Assembly: GCA_943908385.1 (NCBI GenBank)
Contig: CALTTF010000060.1
Location: 1-11,103, forward strand
Length of the DNA stretch: 11,103 nucleotides
Source of the DNA: an uncultured Corynebacterium sp.
GTDB taxonomy: Bacteria; Actinomycetota; Actinomycetes; Mycobacteriales; Mycobacteriaceae
Direction: 5' to 3'
Below are positions 6,029 to 11,103 of the stretch, one piece after another (the stretch's first letter is position 1; each line of letters starts with the position of its first letter). The notes below the pieces were generated by a model. That model did not search any database, was not told the origin of the DNA, and saw nothing but the letters and a program-made list of their open reading frames with translations. Made by a program: the position numbers and the translations under genes.

Positions 6029-7900
6029 TTATTCGACGGTGACCGACTTGGCCAGGTTGCGCGGCTTGTCGATGTCCTCGTTGCCGCACTGCTCCGCAAT
6101 GAACGCGGCCAGGAACTGCAGCGGGACGGTGGCAAGCAGCGGCTGCATGATCGTCGGGGACTGCGGGATGCGCAGCAGCCAGTTCGCGTACGGCTCCACA
6201 GCGGTGTCGCCTTCCTCCGCGATGACGATCGTCTTCGCGCCGCGGGCGCGGATCTCCTGGATATTGGAGACGATCTTGGAGTGCAGCTGGGACACTCCGC
6301 GCGGGCTCGGCACGACGACCACGACCGGCAGATCGTCCTCGATCAGCGCGATCGGACCGTGCTTGAGCTCGCCTGCGGCGAAGCCCTCGGCGTGGATGTA
6401 GGCCAGCTCCTTGAGCTTCAGTGCGCCCTCGAGCGCGATCGGGAAGCCGACGCCGCGGCCCAAGAAGAGCATGGTCTGCACAGCACCGAGAGTCTCGGCG
6501 ATCCGCTCGCACTCCTCGTGGTTTGTCAGCGCCTGCTCGACCTTCTCCGGGATGGCCTCGAGCTCGTTCCAGATCTCGTGGATCTCGTCCGGGTACTTCG
6601 TGCCCTTCGCCTGCGCGAGCGCCAGGCCGACGATGTAGTTCGCCGCGACCTGCGCCAGGAAAGCCTTCGTGGAGGCCACACCGATCTCAGGGCCGGCGTG
6701 GGTGTAGAGCACCGCGTCGGACTCGCGCGGGATCTGGGAGCCGTTGGTGTTGCAGACTGCGAGCACCTTCGCGCCCTGCGTCTTGGCGTGGCGGACAGCC
6801 TCCAGGGTGTCGGCGGTCTCGCCGGACTGGGAGATGGCCAGCACCAGGGTGCGCTCGTCGAGCACCGGGTCGCGGTAGCGGAACTCGGAGGCAACCTCGA
6901 TCTGCACCGGGATGCGGACCCAGTGCTCAATGGCGTACTTCGCCGCCAGGCCCGAGTGGTAGGCGGAACCGCAGGCCACGACGAAGACCTGGTCGAAGGC
7001 CTTGAGCTCGGCCTCGGAGATGGAGTTCTCGTCGAGCACGATGCGCTGGCCGTCCCAGTGGCCGGCGAGCGTGTCGCGCACAGCTGCGGGCTGCTCGTAG
7101 ATCTCCTTCATCATGAAGGAGTCGTAGCCGCCCTTCTCTGCTGCTTCGAGGTCCCAGTCGATGGTGAACGGCTTGCCCGTGCCCGGGGTGCCGTCGAAGT
7201 TGAGGACCTTGTACTCGTCGGCGGTGATCACCACGACGGAGTCGGACTCGAGCTCGACCGCGTCCTTGGTGTACTCGATGAATGCCGCGACATCGGAGCC
7301 GAGGAACATCTCGCCCTCGCCGACGCCCACCATCAGCGGGGTGGAACGGCGCGCGGCGACGATTGTGTCCGGGTGGTCCGCGTGGGTGAACAGCACCGTG
7401 AAGGCGCCCTCGAGGCGGTTGAGCACCTTCAGCGCGGAGGCCTCAAAGTCGCCCTTGGTAGAGCCTTCGTCGACACCGTTGTAGGCGCGCGCGACGAGGT
7501 GCGCCGCGACCTCGGAGTCGGTGTCGGACGCCAGCTCGATGCCCTCGCGCTCGAGCTCGGCACGCAGCGGTGCGAAGTTCTCGATGATGCCGTTGTGGAC
7601 GATCGCCGCACGGCCGTCGTAGGACAGGTGCGGGTGCGCGTTCTCGTCCGTCGGGCGGCCGTGGGTGGCCCAGCGGGTGTGGCCGATGGCGGTCGTGCCG
7701 CTCAGCGAATCCTCGCCGAGCTCGGCGATCTTGTCGTCGAGGTTCTGCAGTTTGCCTGCGCGCTTGGCGATATTGAGTTCGCCGCCGCCTGCGACTGCGA
7801 TTCCCGCCGAGTCGTACCCGCGGTACTCCATCCTGCGCAGCGCCTCGAGCGCGATCGGGAGGCCCTGCTGATTACCTACGTATCCCACGATTCCACACAT
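6029..7900 (-). CDS. glmS: Glutamine-fructose-6-phosphate aminotransferase (isomerizing)
   Basis: Makes glucosamine-6-phosphate from fructose-6-phosphate and glutamine, the first step towards UDP-GlcNAc for peptidoglycan. The protein has 623 residues. The N-terminal class II glutaminase domain begins MCGIVGYVGN, with Cys2 as nucleophile after Met removal. It includes EYRGYDSAGIA (25-35), HTRWATHGRPTDENAHPH (74-91), VHNGIIENF (101-109) and SDTDSEV (125-131). Two SIS domains follow: VACGSAYHSG (308-317), AISQSGET (355-362), VASTKAF (408-414), and then LGRG (480-483) and KELAYIHAEGFAAGELKHGP (497-516). The isomerase residues corresponding to Glu488, His504 and Lys603 of the E. coli enzyme are Glu498, His514 and Lys618, and the end is the invariant KSVTVE. 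No Shine-Dalgarno precedes the ATG at 7900. No glmS ribozyme would be expected in actinobacteria, and the 166-base upstream gap shows no such fold. Confidence 0.98.
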   Translation of the reverse strand: MCGIVGYVGNQQGLPIALEALRRMEYRGYDSAGIAVAGGGELNIAKRAGKLQNLDDKIAELGEDSLSGTTAIGHTRWATHGRPTDENAHPHLSYDGRAAIVHNGIIENFAPLRAELEREGIELASDTDSEVAAHLVARAYNGVDEGSTKGDFEASALKVLNRLEGAFTVLFTHADHPDTIVAARRSTPLMVGVGEGEMFLGSDVAAFIEYTKDAVELESDSVVVITADEYKVLNFDGTPGTGKPFTIDWDLEAAEKGGYDSFMMKEIYEQPAAVRDTLAGHWDGQRIVLDENSISEAELKAFDQVFVVACGSAYHSGLAAKYAIEHWVRIPVQIEVASEFRYRDPVLDERTLVLAISQSGETADTLEAVRHAKTQGAKVLAVCNTNGSQIPRESDAVLYTHAGPEIGVASTKAFLAQVAANYIVGLALAQAKGTKYPDEIHEIWNELEAIPEKVEQALTNHEECERIAETLGAVQTMLFLGRGVGFPIALEGALKLKELAYIHAEGFAAGELKHGPIALIEDDLPVVVVVPSPRGVSQLHSKIVSNIQEIRARGAKTIVIAEEGDTAVEPYANWLLRIPQSPTIMQPLLATVPLQFLAAFIAEQCGNEDIDKPRNLAKSVTVE

Positions 7901-7907
7901 GCGGATA

Positions 7908-7913
7908 AGGATA
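7908..7913 (-). promoter_or_regulatory. Putative -10 of glmS (leaderless)
   Basis: On the minus strand TATCCT (fits TANNNT) ends exactly 7 bases before the glmS ATG. There is no purine-rich Shine-Dalgarno between them. Initiation 7 bases after the -10 would place the transcript's first base on the A of the start codon, giving a leaderless mRNA, a frequent arrangement in corynebacteria. No convincing -35 is visible. This is inference from spacing. Confidence 0.55.
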
Positions 7914-8053
7914 ATGCATACGACAAATCATGCTCCGCACCAACTGCAGCACTACCCCACCGAGTCCGGATTCTGTTCGTTTCCGTCTGCGTCCTGCTAT
8001 CTCCGGCCCATGCATTCGGACGTGATCTGCCCCGCCCGCCGGGGCCTATGCAG

Positions 8054-8059
8054 TATCCT
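8054..8059 (+). promoter_or_regulatory. Putative -10 of the hydrolase-like gene (leaderless)
   Basis: TATCCT ends exactly 7 bases before the GTG at 8067, with GTTCCTC between and no Shine-Dalgarno. The hexamer and spacing are identical to those in front of the divergent glmS. This supports both the GTG start and a leaderless transcript. The -35 region is C-rich and shows no match. Confidence 0.55.
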
Positions 8060-8066
8060 GTTCCTC

Positions 8067-8918
8067 GTGTCTGCGAAGTTGAAGAAGCTCAGCGAATTGT
8101 CCAAGCGTGGCCCCCACCGGGTCATGGAAGGCGACCTCGGCTACACCGGCCTGCCCGGCAAGGTGTACGTGCCGGCCGACGGCAAGGCTGTCCCCGGCGT
8201 CGCATTCGGCCACGACTGGATGAAGAGCGCCGATGATTACGAGAAGACCCTGCGACACCTGGCCAGCTGGGGCATCGCCGTGGCCGCTCCCGACACGGAG
8301 CGCGGCTTCAAGCCGAACCACGCCGGTTTCGCCGCCGACCTGGAGACGGCGCTGCAGATTCTCGCCGGCGTGAAGCTGGGCAACGGCAACACCACTGTCA
8401 GCCCGGGCAAGCTCGGCGTGATCGGCCACGGCATGGGCGGCGGCTGCGCTGTCCTGGCGTCCGTGAACAACGAGAAGGTCAAGGCCGTCGCACCGATCTA
8501 CCCGGCCTCGGTCGCCCCGTCGGCGAATAACGCCGCGCGTTCCCTGTTCCTGCCGGGCCTGATCATCGGCCCGGACGAGGATGCCGACGCCATTTTCGAC
8601 CCGGGCAACCCGGCGAAGCTGGCGTTCAATTGGTCCGGCCCCGTCGCCTACCGCACGGTCGAGGAGGGCAACCAGAAGTCCTTCAGCGAGGACGGCTTCA
8701 AGAAGTTCCTGCTGGGCCAGGGCCGCTCAAAGGCCAGCGTCCAGGAGACCGTCCGCGGCCTGGTCACCGGCTTCCTGCTGCACCAGCTCAACGACGACAA
8801 GACCTACTCCGCCTACTCGGAGATGGACGCTGAGGGCAAGGGCGTCGAGTCCGTTTACGGCAAGGAGCTCGCCGACCGCGCCGACTTCGCCCGCGGCGAC
8901 GCGAAGGGCCTCTTCTAG
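8067..8918 (+). CDS. Dienelactone hydrolase/cutinase-like alpha/beta-hydrolase fold protein, probably inactive
   Basis: The 283-residue protein has the layout of dienelactone hydrolase/PET-hydrolase-like alpha/beta hydrolases. A strand plus oxyanion-loop segment GVAFGHDWMKSADDY (44-58) is followed by LASWGIAVAAPDTERG (65-80). The nucleophile elbow region LGVIGHGMGGGCAVLAS (116-132) and the strand LFLPGLIIGPDEDADAIF (160-177), where the catalytic Asp is expected, come next. The elbow is normally GHSMGG or GxCxGG, but residue 122 is Gly (codon GGC at 8430-8432). The region where a catalytic His is expected reads EEGNQKSF (199-206) with no His. Both residues seem lost while the scaffold is intact, so a non-enzymatic or binding role is likely. 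There is no signal peptide. The GTG start is supported by the TATCCT seven bases upstream; ATG at 8124 is the alternative. It is the only plus-strand gene, divergent from glmS and convergent with the gene at 8945. Confidence 0.88.
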   Translation: MSAKLKKLSELSKRGPHRVMEGDLGYTGLPGKVYVPADGKAVPGVAFGHDWMKSADDYEKTLRHLASWGIAVAAPDTERGFKPNHAGFAADLETALQILAGVKLGNGNTTVSPGKLGVIGHGMGGGCAVLASVNNEKVKAVAPIYPASVAPSANNAARSLFLPGLIIGPDEDADAIFDPGNPAKLAFNWSGPVAYRTVEEGNQKSFSEDGFKKFLLGQGRSKASVQETVRGLVTGFLLHQLNDDKTYSAYSEMDAEGKGVESVYGKELADRADFARGDAKGLF

Positions 8919-8944
8919 GTCCCCCGCCCCGCCTCTTCAGGCCG

Positions 8945-9193
8945 CTAGACCGGCCGCTGCTCCGTCGGCCCTTCCTTCCGGAGCACTCCCTGAACCCGCC
9001 CGTGCCTGACCCCGCGGTATGTTCCGCGCGGTGTCGGCGCGGGCGGTTTCTGGATTTTCATCTCCTGCGCGACCGCCTGCTGCCGCGCCGCTTGCTCCAT
9101 TTGCCGCTGACTTTCTTTGAGCACCCGTTCAAATTCGACCATGCGCCGCGCCGTGCGCTCCTTGAATTGCTCCGCGAACTGCTGGAAATCCAT
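8945..9193 (-). CDS. Small coiled-coil protein with basic tail (third gene of cassette)
   Basis: Not recognised. The 82-residue protein has residues 1-47 forming one long, highly charged amphipathic helix rich in Gln, Glu, Arg and Met (FAEQFKERTARRMVEFERV and on), likely a coiled coil. A Pro-rich hinge KPPAPTPRG follows at about 49-57. The tail is Gly/Arg-rich and basic (RGVRHGRVQGVLRKEG). There is no signal peptide or membrane helix. The start at 9193 overlaps the previous gene's stop by 1 base (TAATG) and has AGGGGG six bases upstream; an ATG at 9199 would have no spacing to that site. Tight coupling to the 513-residue protein suggests the two products act together, for instance as a binding partner or chaperone, which is inference. 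A ggccg/cggcc repeat (8940-8955) spans its stop codon but is too short to call a terminator. Confidence 0.75.
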   Translation of the reverse strand: MDFQQFAEQFKERTARRMVEFERVLKESQRQMEQAARQQAVAQEMKIQKPPAPTPRGTYRGVRHGRVQGVLRKEGPTEQRPV

Positions 9194-10734
9194 TACCATC
9201 CCCCTGTCTTGCGTGCCCTGTGCTGCTCGCCCTCATCCTCAGGCTGCGCTTCTTTTGCCGTTTGCTCTGCTGGCTTGTCCGCCGATTGCTCCTCTTGTTG
9301 CTCAACTGGTGGCTGCTCCGCCTGCTCTGCTTCATCCCCGCTCACCGCGATGGCTGGTTCCACGAGTCCCTTCTTCGGCGGTGGCGGCGGCTCCTTCACC
9401 TCGGCCAGCTCCGCAGGCGGCTCGATCGTCCCCTCCTCGCATTCGGGCTGGGACACCGGCTCAGGTTCCGGTTCAGGTGCTGGTGCCTCCTCCGGGCACT
9501 CGGGCTCAGGCGTCGGTTCGGGCTCCGGCTCAGGTGCCGGCTCCGGGCAGTCATCAACTGGTTCTGCCGGGCACTCGATCTGCTCGAGGCATTCCGCGAC
9601 CGACTGGCCGAAGGCCTCCAGTCCGGCGACGACCTGGTTGACCACGCACTCACCGGCAGGCCCCACCGGCGGGACGGCTGGCGGTGCGGGGATAGCCGGG
9701 TTCGGGCACTGGGCGGGCAGCGTCGGTGCCATCGGTGCCTCCGGGACGGAACCATTTAGCCCGAGGTCGATATTCGCGTCGATGGTGACGTTGATATTCA
9801 CGCCCGCCCCCAGCCCCGCAGATGCCGGAACGGTGGTGTGGGCCGGCGCCGGTGTCGCTGGCTTCGGTGCGGGCTCAGGTGCGGGTGTTGATGCCGGGGC
9901 TTGCTCCGGCGGGCATTCGGCGACTGGCTGCGGCGCCACTGGCTGCGGTGCCGGTGCTGGTGCGGGCGACGGGGCTGGTGCGGGCGACGGGGCTGCCTGT
10001 GCCGGAGTGGTCGGGCAGGCCTCCTGCGCAGGCGCTGCCGGCGGCGGGCAGTCGGCAGCCGGCGACGAGTAGTGCTTGGGGGCGGGCGGAGCGGTCTGCC
10101 CCGCGTCGTCGCAAAGCTGCTGCAGGCCGTCGTAGCAGTCGCCGATCGAGTTGTTGCGGTCGTCGACCGTGCCCTCGATGCACAGCAAGCCCTCGAGGAT
10201 CGGGGCGAGGACCGTGGAGCCGAGCTCGACCAGCGGGTAGTTCTTGAACGCCGCGATCAGATCGAGGATGACATCGATGGTGGTCTGCATGCCGCAATCG
10301 GCCGACGCGTCGATCTCCTCGATCGAATCCGCGCAGTCGCACGACTGGGAGTGCAGCTCATCCAGGGCATCGGAATGGGTGCCCTGCTCGCCGTCGAGGT
10401 CGTGTTCGTGCCCGGCCACACCGACGCTCGCCAGCCAGTCCTCCATCTCGGCGGTGAGCTCCGTGAGCATCGGCACTGCGGCGAGCGCGCCGACGAGACC
10501 CGCCGGGCTTTCAGGGGCGGGCGCGGCGGACGACGCGAGAGTCGTTGTCGGGTTGAGCTGGCCGATTTCCCGCGAGACGGTGGAGAAATCCAGGCCATTC
10601 GTCTTGTCGATCTTCGCGGCGATGGACAGGGTCTTCTCCCCCACGAACGCCGCGTCCGCGAGCGTGATCCCCGGCAGCACAGCGACCTCGCGGGCAATCT
10701 CCCCGAGGCCCTCCTTGAGCTTCGTATTAGACAT
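9193..10734 (-). CDS. Large Pro/Ala/Glu-rich protein with 16 cysteines (second gene of cassette)
   Basis: Not recognised. The 513-residue protein has a helical N-terminal part (about 1-210), including TAEMEDWLASVG near 94-105. Pro/Ala-rich linkers occupy about 214-308, the short strand-like segment GVNINVTIDANIDLG is at 311-325, and a helix with Cys at 363, 382 and 388 follows. An EP/PEP repeat region spans 390-432, and a Gln/Glu-rich acidic tail from 440 contains PPPPP (449-453) and ends HRARKTGGW. Sixteen Cys (132, 134, 147, 185, 200, 208, 229, 240, 274, 343, 363, 382, 388, 396, 413, 432) are all after residue 131. That is unusual for a cytosolic actinobacterial protein and suggests disulfides outside the cell. 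No Sec signal or membrane helix is visible. YPLVE (166-170) fits the YxxxD/E type VII export pattern but lies inside the protein. The ATG at 10734 is chosen because GAGG lies upstream; it overlaps the preceding gene by 8 bases. Confidence 0.85.
   Translation of the reverse strand: MSNTKLKEGLGEIAREVAVLPGITLADAAFVGEKTLSIAAKIDKTNGLDFSTVSREIGQLNPTTTLASSAAPAPESPAGLVGALAAVPMLTELTAEMEDWLASVGVAGHEHDLDGEQGTHSDALDELHSQSCDCADSIEEIDASADCGMQTTIDVILDLIAAFKNYPLVELGSTVLAPILEGLLCIEGTVDDRNNSIGDCYDGLQQLCDDAGQTAPPAPKHYSSPAADCPPPAAPAQEACPTTPAQAAPSPAPAPSPAPAPAPQPVAPQPVAECPPEQAPASTPAPEPAPKPATPAPAHTTVPASAGLGAGVNINVTIDANIDLGLNGSVPEAPMAPTLPAQCPNPAIPAPPAVPPVGPAGECVVNQVVAGLEAFGQSVAECLEQIECPAEPVDDCPEPAPEPEPEPTPEPECPEEAPAPEPEPEPVSQPECEEGTIEPPAELAEVKEPPPPPKKGLVEPAIAVSGDEAEQAEQPPVEQQEEQSADKPAEQTAKEAQPEDEGEQHRARKTGGW
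9923..9952. repeat. 15-bp tandem duplication, two copies
   Basis: ACTGGCTGCGGCGCC at 9923-9937 is followed directly by ACTGGCTGCGGTGCC at 9938-9952, with a single difference. It lies inside the 513-residue gene and keeps the frame, encoding a doubled five-residue APQPV-type unit in the proline-rich linker. It looks like a recent slippage duplication. Confidence 0.9.
9959..9994. repeat. 18-bp tandem duplication, two identical copies
   Basis: GGTGCGGGCGACGGGGCT occurs at 9959-9976 and again, identical, at 9977-9994. On the coding strand it gives two copies of a six-residue Ala/Pro/Ser unit in the linker of the 513-residue protein. Identity at every base, including synonymous positions, points to recent replication slippage and likely length variation between strains. 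Confidence 0.9.
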
Positions 10735-11035
10735 CGCGGTTGAACCTCGCCGCATTCTCGTGATCCGCCGAGTCCACGTCTTCGACGAGGTTCAGCATCT
10801 CCTCGAATTGGCTTACCCGCGCGCGCAGGCGGTCCACCGTCCGCTCGTGGACACGCGCCACGGCTTCCGAGATCTTGTCGCCGTTGTCCGCGAACCCCTC
10901 CCCGAACGCACCGGTGTCCATTGCAGGTTTGGCCTCCTGCAGCCGGTCGATCGCGTCGTTGTAGCTTCTAATCTTCGATGTCAAAACTGCCCGGAGTTCG
11001 TCCGGTTCCATGTGCAACTGCTCGGCCACACTCAT
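10727..11035 (-). CDS. EspC/WXG100-like small helical protein (first gene of cassette)
   Basis: A 102-residue, all-helical, acidic protein. It begins MSVAEQLHMEPDELRAVL, which resembles the opening of EspC-type type VII secretion proteins (a V-x-P-x-x-L pattern). A first helix runs to about residue 35. A Gly-containing turn TGAFGEGFADNG (41-52) is followed by a long second helix (53-88) and a polar C-terminal tail. The helix-turn-helix layout and length are those of the EspC/WXG100 superfamily, but the turn has no WxG and there is no C-terminal YxxxD/E, so membership is tentative. Such proteins act as secreted partners or substrates of type VII systems. The start ATG at 11035 has GGGGGAG just upstream, although the spacing is short. 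An extension to 11080 would add a Cys/Gly-rich stretch unlike the family. The stop overlaps the start of the next gene by 8 bases, so the two are translationally coupled. Confidence 0.8.
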   Translation of the reverse strand: MSVAEQLHMEPDELRAVLTSKIRSYNDAIDRLQEAKPAMDTGAFGEGFADNGDKISEAVARVHERTVDRLRARVSQFEEMLNLVEDVDSADHENAARFNRDV

Positions 11036-11056
11036 CACTCCCCCAGCGTGGTTGAA

Positions 11057-11103
11057 GCCGCAAAAAGCGGCAGCCTTCATCTTCCACAGACTTAGACTGC
11101 CGC
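11057..11103. repeat. Inverted repeats upstream of the cassette
   Basis: GCCGC (11057-11061) and GCGGC (11067-11071) flank AAAAA and form a perfect 5-bp hairpin. In addition GCGGCAG (11067-11073) pairs with CTGCCGC (11097-11103) across 23 bases. These two pairings are mutually exclusive because they share GCGGC. They lie directly upstream of the EspC-like gene and could be in its 5' leader. No tail of T residues follows, so a terminator is unlikely. A regulatory role is speculative. Confidence 0.45.

Noticed and set aside
7901..8066. A glmS ribozyme or riboswitch in the glmS upstream region
   Set aside because: The glmS ribozyme is a Firmicutes feature, no matching fold was seen, and the promoter spacing suggests no leader at all.
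5972..8236. A 754-residue open frame on the plus strand
   Set aside because: It is the antisense of glmS, which has every catalytic motif. The translation is low-complexity Asp/Leu/Val/Arg-rich with no recognisable domain, as expected for a high-G+C shadow frame.
8919..8944. Bidirectional terminator between the convergent genes
   Set aside because: Only 26 bases separate the stops. The single repeat (ggccg/cggcc) is 5 bp without a T-tract, too weak to call.
9461..9994. Possible CRISPR-like repeats
   Set aside because: The units are short, adjacent or imperfect, have no unique spacers, and keep the reading frame of a Pro-rich protein.
9002..10072. A 356-residue Gly/Ser/Ala-rich open frame on the plus strand
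   Set aside because: The repetitive Gly/Ser/Ala sequence is the complement of the Pro/Ala/Glu-rich coding strand. The minus-strand gene has a supported start and overlaps its neighbours in an operon-like manner.

Overview
The window looks like a chromosomal segment of a Corynebacterium or close relative. The evidence is high G+C, a minus-strand cluster that mixes cell-envelope precursor genes (glmS, alr) with the t6A tRNA-modification genes (tsaE, tsaB, tsaD) and rimI, and a perfect CIRCE operator at the left edge where groES is expected. The genus is inferred from gene order and protein style; no species is named. Every gene except one lies on the minus strand, so the transcription order runs from right to left.

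Region 1 (1-98) is the promoter/operator of a gene lying off the left edge, most likely groES: a CIRCE inverted repeat overlaps a recognisable -35/-10 pair. Region 2 (99-7900, minus strand) reads glmS, a six-helix membrane protein, alr, tsaE, a single-pass membrane protein, tsaB, rimI, tsaD and a small unrecognised cytosolic protein. From the membrane gene to tsaD the genes abut or overlap by a few bases (TGA/ATG overlaps, TAG immediately followed by ATG), so they are probably cotranscribed. GlmS makes glucosamine-6-phosphate and Alr makes D-alanine, both for peptidoglycan. TsaB, TsaD and TsaE form the machinery that transfers threonylcarbamoyl to A37 of ANN-decoding tRNAs.

Region 3 (7901-8066) is a divergent intergenic segment. 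On each strand a TATCCT hexamer lies exactly 7 bases from the start codon and there is no Shine-Dalgarno sequence, which suggests leaderless transcripts for both glmS and its divergent neighbour. That neighbour (8067-8918, plus strand) is an alpha/beta hydrolase of the dienelactone hydrolase/cutinase-like type. Its nucleophile elbow reads GHGMGG, and the expected Ser/Cys is Gly, so it is probably catalytically dead.

Region 4 (8945-11035, minus strand) is a tight three-gene cassette: a 102-residue helical protein resembling EspC/WXG100-type secretion partners, a 513-residue Pro/Ala/Glu-rich protein with 16 cysteines, and an 82-residue coiled-coil protein with a basic tail. The genes overlap by 8 and 1 bases. 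This cassette is the least explained part of the window and the best candidate for an undescribed system, possibly linked to type VII secretion.

No rRNA, tRNA, CRISPR array, insertion sequence or phage gene was seen. The longest non-coding stretches are 7901-8066 and 549-683, so no gene-free stretch exceeds 300 bases.
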